A DNA stretch of 64,000 bases from Hymenobacter qilianensis (GCF_014489555.1 NZ_CP060784.1:3534001-3598000); one strand, 5' to 3'; positions 28,068 through 39,151 are shown, counted from the stretch's first letter. Made by a program: numbers and translations. Notes: a model not told the origin generated them from the sequence alone.

Positions 28068-30154
28068 TTAGCGGCCTACAGAATAGGTTTTGCGCTGCGT
28101 GCCCACGCCCGTAATCTTGACGGACTGCCAGCCCGCGGGCAAGGTGGTTTTGCTTTGCGTGATGCCGGTGGGCGTAATATTTAGCCCCCAAACCCCATGA
28201 GTACGGCCTGCAAAACGCCCCCCGCGCCGGTAGCGAAGTAAGGGTTGGTGCCTCCCTTGGTTTCGGCAATGACCCGAAAGGGGGGCAGTAGATTAGGCTC
28301 GTAGGCATCTTTAAACCAATGCCGCGCCTTGTCGGCGTCGCCGAGACGAGCGTAGAGCAACGCGAAAATGCCCTGTGTCATGGCAGGCGTGCCTTCATTG
28401 GGAACGCGGGTTTCATAGTATGCAAGGTCCTTTTTGATCTGGGCTGGGGCCGTAATGACGTTCAGCGGGTAGGCCAGCAGGTTCACGTCGCCTTGCTTGA
28501 TGCCTTCGCCTTTGTAAGTGGCATGCTCCCGGGTCACGCCGTCGGCCATTTTCAGAATCGGGATGTTGCGGGCCACGTGCAGCCAATCGGCGTTGGCCTT
28601 CAGGCCGAGCAGCCTGGCGGCGGCCGTGGCATTTTGCAAATTTACCTGGGCGGCGGCGTTAGTGAAGGCATCGTTGTCCACGTTTTCGGCCCACTCGTCG
28701 GCGGCTACCACGTTCTTGATGTCGTAGCGACCAGGGCCGTTGCGCTCCACGCGACTAGCCCAGAAATCGGCGGTGGCCGACAGGATGGGCCAGCCTTTTT
28801 CGCGCAGCCACTCCTTGTCCTGGGTCACGCAGTAGTACTGCCAGGCGGCCAGGGCCACGCAGGCGGAGATATGGTGCTCAAACGGGCCGCTCAGGGCCCA
28901 GACCGGGGTTTCCTCCACGCCCGTATCGGCGCTTTCCCAGGGGTACATGGCCCCCTGGTAGCCGTGGGCGAAGGCGTTGCGCCGGGCCGCCTCCAAGCGT
29001 TGGAAGCGGTACTCAATCAGGGACTTAGCGATTTGCGGGTGCATGACCGCCAGCACCGGAAACATCCACACATCGGTGTCCCAGAAAACGTGGCCATTAT
29101 AGCCCAGCCCCGACAAGCCCATGGGCGAGGGCGAGTAGTCGGTGCCGGCCCGCGAAAAGCTGTAGAGGTGGTAGAGCATGCTGCGCACATCCTGCTGGGC
29201 CTGCGGGTCGCCCTCAATCTGGATGTCGCTCTGCCACAGCTCATTCCAGGCTTTGGTATGAAACGCTAATAAGCGGTCCTTGCCTTCGAGGCGGGCAAAG
29301 ATGGTCAGGCGCTCGGCCTCATTCAGCGGGTCGGCGTGGTGGGCGCTGGTGATGGAGGAGCCGGTCACGGCGTAGGTGTAGGTCTGGCCGGCGGGCAGCT
29401 TTTTGCTGAACTTCATCAGGTGCATGTTGTTGTCCCACATCTCATGGATCACCCGCGGCTCCTGCCCGTGCGCCTCATTGAACAAAAAGCTGTTGGACGC
29501 GCAGAGCTGCAGCTTGCCCGTGGGGCTTTGGGCCGAGGAAGTGAGCAGGCTGAGCGTGACGTGGGGCCGGTCAATCTCGTTGTAGTAGTTCTGGGCGTCG
29601 CGCAGGGCGTCCGGGGTTTCCATTACGCTGGCCGCCGTCAGGGCAAGGTCCTTTTTGGCCGTTATCGACACATCCAGCAGCACCGTAAACGGCAGGTGGC
29701 GCAGGGCGTAGTAAGTGTAGCTAATGGTGGCCTTGTCCTGGTAGTCGAAGGTGGTGGTGAGGGCCGCGCGGCGCATGTCCAGCTCCTGGCGGAAGTTGCT
29801 TGCATCCTGGGGGCCTAGCCGCCGGTCGTCCACTTCCAGGTACATATTCAGCAGGTTGAAGCTGTTCAAGAAATTGCTCACCCGCCCCCGCCCGTACTGG
29901 TCGTAGGCCCCGGCCAGCACCACGTTCTTGACCTGAAACGGTGCCGGCGACGACACAATGCCGATCATGCCGTTGGCCACCGTCACGCCGTAGTAGTTGC
30001 CCGGGTCAATCTTATTCGCCGTAATGCGCCACGGGTCGGGCGTCTGGGCAAGAGTGGGGGGCAAAATCAACAGGCAAAACAACGCCAGCGCGCATAGGCC
30101 AACGAACCGCTTTTGGGGGGCTTTTTTGGGAAGCTGGGGGGCAAATTCCGGCAT
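28068..30154 (-). CDS. Secreted GH65-like glycoside hydrolase/phosphorylase (one apparent frameshift near the end)
   Basis: About 695 residues after repair. A signal peptide (hydrophobic GLCALALFCLLILPP, cleavage after LAQ) follows a basic N-terminus. The body has GH65 features: an N-terminal beta-sandwich, then an (alpha/alpha)6 barrel with FWDTDVWMFP, GAMYPWESADTG and the acid region AADEWAENVDNDAFTN. Family members cleave or phosphorolyse trehalose, maltose, kojibiose and related alpha-glucosides. Export suggests hydrolysis (acid-trehalase style) rather than phosphorolysis. The first frame stops at a C5 run (28185-28189). A sixth C continues the protein for about 39 residues (GLNITPTGITQSK onward) to a stop at 28068-28070. 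It is the last gene of the susC-susD-GH13-GH65 block. Confidence 0.83.
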
Positions 30155-30230
30155 TTGGGAAGGGAAACGTGGGGTGGGAAGTAGTTGACTAAGAAGGTAC
30201 CTGCGTTAGCTCATAAAATGCTGTAATGAT

Positions 30231-30313
30231 GTAGAGACGCAATACTTTGCGTCTCTTCGTTGAACAACTGCCATACGGCGCGGGCGAGGAGACGCAAAGT
30301 ATTGCGTCTCTAC
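30231..30313. repeat. Dispersed hairpin repeat, family B copy 3
   Basis: A perfect 25-bp inverted repeat (30231-30255 with 30289-30313) encloses a 33-base spacer. The arms start GTAGAGACGCAATACTTTGC. It sits between the GH13 and GH65 genes, 29 bases after the GH13 stop, so a transcript through the locus would carry this hairpin. Confidence 0.88.
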
Positions 30314-30342
30314 ACGCGAATATGCACTAGCCAACTTAGGCG

Positions 30343-32108
30343 CTACCGCAGCGGCACCACCACGGCCTGCCACGGCTGCAGCGCCAAAGTAGCGGCCGGC
30401 GTGAAGGTAGGATAGTTGTTAAGCCAGGGCTGGCCACCGAGCTTCAGCGTAGCGGGCAGCGCCCAAGTGCGCTTGTCGGAGGAGAAGTTTAGCGCCACCA
30501 GCACCCGTTCCTGGTCCAGCGTGCGGGTGTAGGCGTAGATGTGCGGATTGGCTGCGTCGAGCAGCTGGTACTGGCCGTACACCAGCACTTTATGTTGGCG
30601 GCGGACGGCCGTAGCCCGGCGGAAATGATTTAGAATGGAATTGGGGTCTTTTTCCTGGGCGGCCCGGTTTATCTGCCGGTAGTTGGGGTTCACTTTTAGC
30701 CAGGGCCGGCCGGTCGTGAAGCCCGCGTTGGGGGAGGCATCCCACTGGAAGGGCGTGCGGCAGTTGTCGCGGGCGGTGCGCTTGGCGGTGGCCAAAAAGC
30801 CCCCAGGTCGCCGCCCTGGTTTTTTACCTTCTGATAGCCGTTCAAGGTCGCCACATCGCGGTAGTCCTCGATGCGGTCGAAGCGAATGTTGGTCATGCCT
30901 AGCTCGTCGCCGTTGTAGCAGTAGGGCGTGCCGCGCATGGTCAGGATAAACGTGTTGAGCAGCTTAGCCGAGGCCGCCCGAAACGCGGGCCGGTCGTCAC
31001 CGAACTTGCTGACCATGCGCGGTACGTCGTGGTTGGCCAGAAAAATAGAAAGCCAGCCTTTCCGGGCAAAAGCGCTGTCCCAGCGGGTGTACACCTGCTT
31101 GAAGTCGGTGAGCTTATAGCCCTCGGGCCCGTTGCCGATGTCCATGCCCTCGAAGTGGTAGGCCATGTTCAGCTCCCGGCGGGCGGGGTCCACAAACTTC
31201 ATGGCCTCGGTGGGCGAGTCGCCCGCGCCTTCGGCCACGGTCATCACGGGGTATTTGCTGAGTACCTCGCGGTTCATCTCCTGAATGTAGGCGTGCAGGT
31301 TGGGGCCGCTGCTGTAGTATTTCAGAATCTGCTTTTCGTAGCCGGCCGGAAACGCCGGGAAGGTCGTGTCCTTGGCCACGTACTGAAAGGCGTCCATCCG
31401 AAAGCCGTCGATGCCCTTATCCAGCCAAAAGCGCATGATGCTGTGCACCTCCTGGCGCAGCTTGGGGTTTTCCCAGTTCAGGTCGGGCTGCTTGCGCGAG
31501 AAGTAGTGCAGGTAGTAGGCGTTGGTGAGCGAATCGTATTTCCAGGCGTCACTGTTCACGTCGAAGAAGCTGTAGCGCGGCGTGGGCTTGCCCTTCTCGG
31601 CCGGCCACCAGTGGTAGTAGGCGCGGTACGGATTCTGGCGCGAGCTGCGCGCTTGTTTAAACCACTCATGCTCGTCGCTGCTGTGGTTTACCACCAGGTC
31701 CATCACCAGCTTCAGGCCGCGCTCATGCAGTCCCTTGAGCAGCGCATCGAAGTCCTGCATGGTGCCGAACTCGGGCTGAATCCGGCGGTAGTCGGAGATG
31801 TCGTAGCCGTTGTCGTCGTTGGGCGAGGCGTAGATCGGGTTCAGCCAGATCGTCTCCACACCCAGGCTCTGGAGGTAGTCGAGTCGGGAAATAATGCCGC
31901 GCAAGTCGCCCACGCCGTCGCCGTTGCTGTCCTGAAAGCTGCGCGGATAAATCTGGTAGACCACCGTTTCCTTCCACCATTTCTCGTTTTGGCTTTGGGC
32001 CGTCGGCTTGGCCGCTGGGGGGCTTTTTTCAGTGCTCTCCTGCGCCTGGCCGCAGCCCCATAGAGCCAGCAGTAGCGTGGCCAGCAAGCTTATCGCGAGG
32101 ATTTTCAT
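30343..32108 (-). CDS. GH13 alpha-glucosidase/oligo-1,6-glucosidase lipoprotein (one apparent frameshift)
   Basis: About 588 residues after repair. The lipoprotein signal has lipobox ALWGC. The body starts VVYQIYPRSFQDSNGDGVGDL, typical of the GH13 subfamily with oligo-1,6-glucosidase and alpha-glucosidase. Conserved regions: DLVVNHSS (region I), nucleophile in DGFRMDAF (II), acid/base Glu in VAEGAG (III) and FLANHDVPR (IV). A C-terminal beta domain follows. It should sit on the cell surface or periplasmic face and cut alpha-glucan oligomers. The break is at C5 30800-30804; adding one gives GGDLGGFLATAKRTA. It is the third gene of the PUL, separated from susD by a strong hairpin. Confidence 0.9.
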
Positions 32109-32133
32109 ACCGAATGCTCAAGGTGTCAGACCA

Positions 32134-32193
32134 CAAATAAAACCGGCCGCTGGCCGCTGCCGTTTTGCAGCACCCAACGGCCGGTTTTATTTG
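32134..32193. terminator. Hairpin between susD and GH13 (attenuator/terminator-like)
   Basis: A perfect 16-bp stem, CAAATAAAACCGGCCG with its complement at 32178-32193, has a 28-base loop. On the transcribed (minus) strand it ends in a U-containing stretch. Placed right after susD, it could lower expression of downstream enzymes relative to susCD. Confidence 0.75.
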
Positions 32194-32214
32194 CTACTGG
32201 CTCGTAGTTAATGG

Positions 32215-33780
32215 TTAATAGCCCGGATTCTGGGTGATGTTGCGGTTCACATCCACCTGCGTCTGCGGCACGGGATAGATCAGGTACTTCGGGTCGCTCT
32301 GGGGCTTGTCTTTACGAGCCAGCAGAAACTTGCCGAACCGGATCATGTCCTGCCGCCGCCACGACTCGCTGTACAGCTCCCGGCCCCGCTCATCGAGCAG
32401 CACGTCAAGATTAAGCGAGGTCAGGGCGCCGGCAGTGCGCGAGGGGTGAGTGCGCAAGGAATTGACGATGGCCAGCGGCGTGGCCCCGTACGGTCCGGCG
32501 CTGGTAGGCGTGCCGCCCCGCAGAATGGCTTCGGCCTTCATCAGCAGCACGTCGGCCAGCCGGAAGCTCACATGATCATTTTCGGCCCCGTTGCCACCTC
32601 TGGCCTCGCTGGCATAATCCACGGGGTATTTTATGGGCCGGATGCCCTTCGCTTCGAGGTCGGCGCCGGTTTCAAACAGGTTAATTTCCTTGGTGAAAGC
32701 CAGCGGCGCCCCGCCCCGCGTGGTGAGCGGAGCATCGGTGAGCAGGTTGTACTGCTGGCCAATGAGATAGCCTACATTGATGCGCCGGCCCGGATTGGCG
32801 GGGCCGCCCGGTACGTCGTACGCTATACCCCGGCGCTTGTCGGTGGGCCCAAACAGGTCGTACGCCTCGGCCGTAGCGGCCGGGCCATTGTAGCCATCCA
32901 CGGGCCGCATGTTGTAGTGCGACACGAATTTCCACAAGTCGCGCAAGGGGCCGCTATTGCCGAAGGTATTGGCCTGGGTGAAGATGTTTTCCCGGCCAAT
33001 TGTCGAGTTGTTGGGCGCGAAGTTGTCGAAATAGTTATCCGTGAAGGAGTACTTGCCACTGTTGATTATTTCGTCGGCCAGCTTAATCACCTGGTTCATG
33101 TCGGCCGCGGCGAAGGTCGGGGCCGCGCGGTTGGCATACACGCCCTTGTTGAGGTAGCACTTCATCAGCAGCACCCGGGCCGCGTCCTTGGTGGCGCGGC
33201 TGACGGGGGCGTCGGGCAGGTTGGCCTGAATGGCGTTCAGCTCACTTACGATGTAGTCGAGGGCCTCGGTGCCCTTGCGCACCCGCGCCAGCTCGCTCAG
33301 ATTCTCGCCTGGTTCCCGGTAGAGCACCTGGTCGTAGAGGTCGAGCACCAGATACATGGCCCAGGCCCGCAGAAACCGCGACTCGGCCTCCTGCTGCGGG
33401 TTAGGAGAAAAGCGCAGCAGGTCGGTGGAGGCGTAGATAATGCCATTGAGCTGGGTGTAGGTTTCGCGCACCCGCTCGTTATTGGCATCCCAGGTATGGT
33501 TGTAGAGGGCGCGCCACTTACCGTTGTCGTCCCAGTCGGGCCCGCGGGTGGGCATGATGCGGGCATCGGTGGACACTTCCTGAAGGGCAAACACGCTTAC
33601 GTGGCCCTGAATGGGTTCGCGCTGGGAATTATACACGCCCTGAAGCAGTGATGTAAGCTCGCCGCGCCGAACCTGGCTTTCCGTCAGCTGACCTTCCAGG
33701 GTTTCGTCAATCTCACAACTAGTCGCCGCCTGTAATAAAGCCAGAACGGCAGCCGCACAGGCAATCTTGGAGTATCTCAT
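32215..33780 (-). CDS. SusD-like outer-membrane glycan-binding lipoprotein
   Basis: A 521-residue protein of the SusD/RagB family. The lipoprotein signal has lipobox AATSC near residue 22. N-terminal TPR-like helices (VRRGELTSLLQGVYNSQR, AESRFLRAWAMYLVLDLYDQ) scaffold the ligand site. The C-terminal part has the conserved RLADVLLMKAEAILRGG and DERGRELYSESWRRQDMIRFG segments. It caps the SusC channel on the cell surface and binds oligosaccharide. It starts 18 bases after the susC stop, so the pair is co-transcribed. No frameshift is seen. The substrate class is inferred as alpha-glucan from the GH13 and GH65 neighbours. Confidence 0.95.
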   Translation of the reverse strand: MRYSKIACAAAVLALLQAATSCEIDETLEGQLTESQVRRGELTSLLQGVYNSQREPIQGHVSVFALQEVSTDARIMPTRGPDWDDNGKWRALYNHTWDANNERVRETYTQLNGIIYASTDLLRFSPNPQQEAESRFLRAWAMYLVLDLYDQVLYREPGENLSELARVRKGTEALDYIVSELNAIQANLPDAPVSRATKDAARVLLMKCYLNKGVYANRAAPTFAAADMNQVIKLADEIINSGKYSFTDNYFDNFAPNNSTIGRENIFTQANTFGNSGPLRDLWKFVSHYNMRPVDGYNGPAATAEAYDLFGPTDKRRGIAYDVPGGPANPGRRINVGYLIGQQYNLLTDAPLTTRGGAPLAFTKEINLFETGADLEAKGIRPIKYPVDYASEARGGNGAENDHVSFRLADVLLMKAEAILRGGTPTSAGPYGATPLAIVNSLRTHPSRTAGALTSLNLDVLLDERGRELYSESWRRQDMIRFGKFLLARKDKPQSDPKYLIYPVPQTQVDVNRNITQNPGY

Positions 33781-33798
33781 GGTGGGAAAAAGTAGAGG

Positions 33799-36700
33799 TT
33801 ACAGATTGAAATTAACGCCGAACGTGAAGGTGCGGGCGCTGGGGTAGGGCAGGTAGTCAATTCCCACCGAAGGCACTTGGTTGGCTCCGCGCTTCACCGT
33901 GTTTACTTCCGGGTCAAACCCATCGTAGTCGGTAAGCACGAACAGGTTCTGACCCGTGACATATACCCGGGCACCCTTCATGAAGGTGCTCACGTCGCCG
34001 ATGGCATAGGAAAGCGTCAGGTTGGACATTTTTAGGAAATCCCCTTTTTCCAGGTAGCGCGTAGTGGCTGCCGACGGGTTGCCGGTTGCTTCTTTAATTG
34101 GGTTTTCAAACGTGGAGAGGGCAATATTTTTGCCGGCCCCAATCTGGCCCACGTTGCCTACCGCGTTGATCGTGTTGTTGTAAACGTACTGGCCGAATAC
34201 CCCCGTCATGTTCGCAATCAGAGAGAACTTGCCGTAACGGGCGTTGGCGCTCAGGCCCAGCAGTGTGCGCGGATTAGGACTGCCCGAATAAGCTATTGCC
34301 CCGAACTCATTCGACAGGCCATTTTCGTTGAGGCCGTTGTACTGGGGCAGGAAGAAGGCGTTGATGGGGTAGCCGTTGGTGATGAGCTGCGACAAGGCCC
34401 CCGTCAGGCCTTGCCCGTTGATGGCTCCGGTCGGAATGGCGGCCCCTACCAGGTCCGATACTTCGTTGCGAATGAAGGTAGCGTTGACGTTGAGGCCTAC
34501 TTCCACTTGCTCGTTGGTCACCAGCGTGGTTCCCAAGGCCATCTCTACGCCTTTGTTTATAATCTTAGCGTCGAGGTTGTCCCAGCGAATAGCCGCGTTA
34601 GCGGGACGGGGCTCGCCGGGGGTAGTCGGAAACAGGATGTCGGTGGTCGTTTTGTTGAAGTAGTCAGCCGAGAAGGTGAGGCGGTTGTTGAATGCCCCGA
34701 TATCAATGCCAATATTAAACTGGCGGTCTGCTTGCCACTTCAAGTCATCGTTCGCGTCGTTGAGCGGCGACTGGGCCCCGTTGTTGTCCAGAGTGTAGCG
34801 AAACTGAGCTGCGCCGGCTGGAAACTCCTGGTTGCCGGTGAGGCCGTAGCCGGCCCGCAGCTTCAGCTGGGTCAGGCGCTCGGCCGGGAAGAAATCTTCC
34901 TGGCTCAGGTCCCAGGCTGCGGCAAACGAAGGGAAGTAGCCCACCCGGTTATTCGGTCCGAACTTGGTGCTTTCATCCCGGCGCAGCGTACCGGTCAGTA
35001 CGTAGCGGTCTTTATAGCTGAAGATGGCCCGGCCAAAAACCGATTGCAGCTCCGACGACGGATCGAAGAAGGACGATACCTGGCGGTTGCCGGCGGCCGA
35101 ATACTGAATGTAATTGGTATAATCGAGGCCGAAGTTGCCAAAGCCCCCTTCATCCCGATTACCAAAAGCATTCACATTGGAGCCCGAATTACTAAACTTT
35201 GTGTACTCGTAGCCCAGCACCGCGTTCAGATTCAGGTCAGTAGCTACGGCTCGGTTGAAGTTAAGCGTGTGAACGATCTGCTGGGTTGTCAGCTCGTTGT
35301 TGCTGATGGCGGCAAAGCCCTGCCCTTCAATGCCGGGATAGTTTATCAGGCGCTGATCAATGGAGGTGCGCCGCTCGCCGTTGTTGTAGTTTACGCTCAG
35401 CAGCATCCGGTACTCGAGCCAGTCGGTAAACTTATACGAAGGCGCGATGCTGGCCAGGATGGTGTTTACCCGCGAGTCATCGTTGTAAAGCTCCTGGGAT
35501 GCCAGAGGGTTCACCACGTCGCCGGCCTGAATGAAGAGCGAACCATCCTGATTGCGCAGAGGCTGGGTGGGGTTCCACTGCAATGCCTGCCCGATGAGGC
35601 TACCGCGGAAGCCAGCGTCGGTCGTAATGTTGGCCAACTTTTCGAGGAACTGGCTGGTCGCGATGTTTACATCCACGCCCAGCTTCTTGCTTTCCAGAAA
35701 TTGCAGATTGGTGGAGAAGTTGGCGCTGTACTTCTTGAAGCCGGTTTTGCGCACAATGCCATCCTGGTCGAGGTAGCCCAGGGAGAGGCGGTAGCGGCCG
35801 GTTTCACCGCCCCCGCTCATGGCCACGTTGTAGTTTTGCAGGTAGCCGGTGCGCAGAATCTCCTCCAGCGCGTCCACGTCGCCCCCCTTATCGTTGGCGG
35901 CCGGTGCCCCATAGTAGGCGATGGCCTCCCGATACTGGCCGGCGTCGAGGAACTCAGGCCGGCGCAGCAGCGTCGAGAAGCCGGTAGAGGCCCCACGCTG
36001 AGTATTGGGGCGCCCGTGCGGCCTTTTTTGGTGGTAATAAGAACTACCCCGTAAGCGGCCCGGGAGCCGTAGATAGCCGTGGCCGAGGCATCCTTGAGCA
36101 CAGTGAAGGTCTCGATGTCATCGGGATTGAGGAAGTTAAGCGGGTTGCTGTCGGCACCGGCGCCCACGTCGGCCGAGGCCACCAGACCGGGCCGGGCTGT
36201 GCGGCCATCGAGCGGCACGCCGTCAATCACATACAGCGGCTGGCCAGTACCGGTCACGGCCGAGTTGCCCCGGATGCGGATCGTGGACGGTCCGCCGGGC
36301 TGCCCGCTGTTGTTGCTCACCTGCACCCCCGATACCCGGCCCTGAAGCAGCTGGTCGGGGGAGGTGAATGTGCCTTTGTTGAATTCCTTCTCGCCAATTA
36401 CGGCCACAGCCCCGGTCAGATCTTGCTTTCGCGTGGTACCATAGCCCGTTACGACCACCTCGTTCAGCCTCTGGGTATCTTCCTGCATGGCTACCTGCAC
36501 CGTCGATTTGCCTGCAACATCAATTTGCTGCGAGGTGTAGCCGATAGACGAGAACGAAAGTGTCGTTGTACCCTCGGGCACGGTTAGCTCGAAGGTGCCG
36601 TCGGCGCCGGTGCTGGTGCCGGTAGTGGTGCCGGGAATGATAACTGTGACCCCAGGCAAGGCGCTAGCATTGGCATCGACCACCTTGCCCGAAACGGTCC

Positions 36701-36845
36701 GGGTAGCTTGCGCCTGGCCCAGGAGGGGAAAGAGCAGGAGCAGGACGCCTACGATCAGCATCCGGAGCCAGGTCGGGTGCTTGCCGCCAGGCGCAACGGC
36801 TTCTGCTGGCGCCTTCACGGTGTACTGTTTGTACAGGTTGTTCAT
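33799..36845 (-). CDS. SusC-like TonB-dependent transporter (one apparent frameshift)
   Basis: About 1016 residues after repair, the usual SusC/RagA length. Order: signal peptide after a basic N-terminus, carboxypeptidase-D-like regulatory domain (GKVVDANASALPGVTVIIPG, about 50-130), TonB-box-like/plug start NEVVVTGYGTTRKQDLTGAV, plug with PLYVIDGVPLDG and NPDDIETFTVLKDASATAIYGSRAAYGVVLITTKKG (as scattered motifs), then a 22-strand barrel ending in a terminal aromatic-type strand (FTFGVNFNL). It imports oligosaccharide through the outer membrane using TonB energy. The break is at C4 35991-35994; one more C gives LSVGASTGFSTLL. No N-terminal secretin/TonB signal-transducing domain is seen, and no sigma/anti-sigma pair is adjacent. 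First gene of the PUL. Confidence 0.95.
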
Positions 36846-37206
36846 AAGTGAAAAAGTGAAATGGTGGGAATTTTTACAGGACCGGGCGCCAAAAAGGGCG
36901 GCAACCGCGGCGGTACCCGGGGAAAGTGTTCGGTAACCTAGTGCTGGCCATGCTTCCCAGAGCCCGTATCATAAGGCAGCTGGGTGCCGCGTCAGTAGCC
37001 CGAAGCAGCCCCGGGGCAATAATCGGGTCGGCGGGGTGCTACCCAAAAATGGATCAATGTGCCCGGGCCGATTGGTGGCAGGGTAGCGGCGTCAGACCCG
37101 GATCAGGGCACGCCAGGACGAAGCGAAAAGGAAGGGTTTTGTCATGTGGGGGGCTTTTTTAGGTATACAAAGAGCAGCTAATTGGTGAGGGGAGAAGCGG
37201 CGGTAG
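36846..37206. other. Spacer upstream of susC
   Basis: No gene supported. It holds an isolated full motif TGGGGGGCTTTTTTAGG at about 37148-37164 and presumably the susC promoter. I could not find a clear TAnnTTTG on the minus strand. Confidence 0.5.
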
Positions 37207-37560
37207 TTATGGCGCGAGCCTGAGCAGGGGCGCTGGAATAATTGCGCACACTGCCCCCGTCAACCAAGCAATGGACTTGGTAAAACCTAGATGAAAAGCA
37301 GAAAGCAATGGCCCATTCTCCGCTCCGGAAAAGTGCCGGGCCCCGTACCGGGAACCCACGGTGGTACTTATGCTCATGCCCGGCAGGCAGGCTATCCGGA
37401 CCTGAGTGGAGGGCGCGTTAGGGAAGTAAGGGAAAGCAAAGACGGCCGCCCCGCCTGCGCTCAGGGCCAGGCCAATGGAAGGCCGGAATGAAAGAAATTG
37501 CCCCCCAAGCGTAAGAGCGCTACCCAGCAGCACAACAAGCCAGTAGAACGTTTTTTTCAT
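37207..37560 (-). CDS. Small putative membrane protein
   Basis: A 117-residue open frame starting MKKTFYWLVVLLGSALTLGG. Two or three hydrophobic segments are likely (about 5-22, 28-46 and a weaker one near 93-110). Codon use is ordinary for the window, but I recognise no family. The middle segment (IACLPGMSISTTVGSRYGARHFSG) is not clearly membrane-spanning and might reflect an unseen frameshift. It is monocistronic. Moderate confidence that it is a gene at all. Confidence 0.45.
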   Translation of the reverse strand: MKKTFYWLVVLLGSALTLGGQFLSFRPSIGLALSAGGAAVFAFPYFPNAPSTQVRIACLPGMSISTTVGSRYGARHFSGAENGPLLSAFHLGFTKSIAWLTGAVCAIIPAPLLRLAP

Positions 37561-37833
37561 ACGCCTGAGTTGATAAGCCTAGTCTTACTGGCAGCCCGCT
37601 ATGCAGCCTAATGTAGTGACCATTAAGTATATGAATTTTTTTTAGTATATCTACTTATTGTGCTATAATGTTTTAGAATAGTTCATAAACTTGTGTCCTT
37701 TGCACGGCAGGGAATGGGTAAAGTGGTACAGAATGGAGGCTATCCTTACTTACCTTCTCGGCTGCTTCTGCTGCGCAAAGGCCCGCAAAAAGCCCCCACA
37801 AGGGTTGGGGCGTGTCAGTGAGACTCCCTTGGA
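37561..37833. other. AT-rich spacer
   Basis: Strongly AT-rich around 37615-37690 (for example TATGAATTTTTTTTAGTATA), which stands out against the GC-rich surroundings and could be a promoter region for the 37207 gene (minus strand). No gene seen. Confidence 0.5.
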
Positions 37834-38058
37834 TTAGCCGACGGGTTTCCGGCGCGGGCTTACGCATAAATAAACTGGATACCGGGCCCCGGCATCCTTG
37901 TTGGTCGAGGCCGGGTTGATCATCTGATTCACGCTGACCATGTTCAGACTTTTTACCACATGAGCCTGCGGCCGAGCCCGCTGCGCCTGCTCGCCCAAAG
38001 AGTCGGTGAGCCCCACTGGTAGCCGGGCCGAAAGCTGGCCTGAACTTGCAGCGGGCAA
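37834..38058 (-). pseudogene. Remnant of an NADPH/F420-reductase-like dinucleotide-binding protein
   Basis: The fragment GLTDSLGEQAQRARPQAHVVKSLNMV, followed by NQMINPAST, matches the interior of NADP-reductase (coenzyme F420-dependent type) proteins, which normally read SLGEQ-QRAFP-A-VVKSLN at that place. The N-terminal Rossmann GxGxxG part and the C-terminal half are absent in all frames I could follow, so this is a decayed remnant. The upstream 20 residues do not resemble the family. Family recognition comes from memory of the motif. Confidence 0.55.
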
Positions 38059-38155
38059 AAAGGTTATGGTAATGGTTTTCGGCGGTGGCTACTTATAAGA
38101 GGCCCTACTGCTGGAAAAAGCCGGCACTACTTCTATCCTAACAAACGGAAAATTG

Positions 38156-38931
38156 ATGAAAGTCACCCTACTTCTCACGGCTGCGCTGGCGGCTTTTGCA
38201 CTTCAGGCGCCGGCCCAAACCGCTCCGTCACGCGTAGCCGCTGACCAGATACCGACCCAAAAAGGTCCGCTAACGGTGCAGCCCATCACGCACGGCAGCG
38301 TGGTGTTTACCTGGAACGGGAAGACTATTTACGTAGATCCCTACGGCGGGGCGCAGGCTTATGCTGGGCTTGCCGCGCCCGATGTAATCCTCATCACAGA
38401 CATTCACGGGGACCATCTGGACCCGAAGACACTGGCGGGCCTCTCCGTGGGCAAGGCCCTGCTGGTGGTGCCCCCAGCGGTGGCGGAGCAACTGCCAGCG
38501 GAGTACCAGCCGCAGATACGCATCCTGCGCAACGGCCAACGGCTCGATACGCTGGGGCTGCGCGTGGCGGCCATTCCCATGTACAACCTGCCCCAGACGG
38601 CCGACGCACGGCACCCCAAAGGCCGGGGAAATGGCTACGTGCTGACCCTGGGGGCAAAAATGTCTATCTGTCCGGCGACACGGAAGACATTGCCGAGATG
38701 CGCGCCCTCAAGGGCATCGATGTGGCGTTTGTGTGCATGAATCTGCCCTACACTATGGACGTGCCGCAGGCCGCCCAGGCCGTGTTGGCCTTTCAGCCGG
38801 GCATTGTGTACCCCTACCACTACCGGGGCCAGAATGGCCTGAGCGACGTGGCCGCCTTCCAGAAAACCGTGAATGCGGCCAATCGGAAAATCGACGTGCG
38901 GCTGCGCAACTGGTATCCGGCCACCAAATAG
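38156..38931 (+). CDS. Secreted metallo-beta-lactamase-fold protein (one apparent frameshift)
   Basis: About 259 residues after repair. Signal peptide residues 1-21 (ending APAQ|T). The body matches UlaG/RomA-like MBL-fold hydrolases: HGSVVFTWNGKTIYVDPYG, the metal motif LITDIHGDHLD (HxHxDH variant with Asp-Ile-His-Gly-Asp-His), and SGDTED. A late HYRGQNG histidine completes the site. The break at G5 38650-38654 is resolved by a sixth G, giving VLTLGGKNVYLSGDTED. It is periplasmic or secreted; the substrate is unknown. The start is the ATG at 38156. Confidence 0.88.
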
Positions 38932-39151
38932 AAGAACGTAATAACGAAAATGGCCGGCCGAGTAACTGGCTCAGCAGGCCGTGCTGGTGGAGTAAAGCCC
39001 AGCCGAATGCTCCTGTCTAAACAAAGTCACCCTCATTCAAGGGGCAACCGAATTTCACTTCCTACGAAAAAGCTGCTGATCCTTTTGCTAACCAGGAAAA
39101 GTGAGGGCACGCGCCATTTACACGAAATTGAGCATGGTAATCGGTAGCCGC

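Noticed and set aside
27517..28071. Short frames between the FG-GAP and GH65 genes
   Set aside because: No codon bias or motif; the last one overlaps the repaired C-terminus of the GH65 protein.
34411..36054. Long plus-strand open frame across susC
   Set aside because: It is the complement of a clear SusC barrel; no domain or plausible start.
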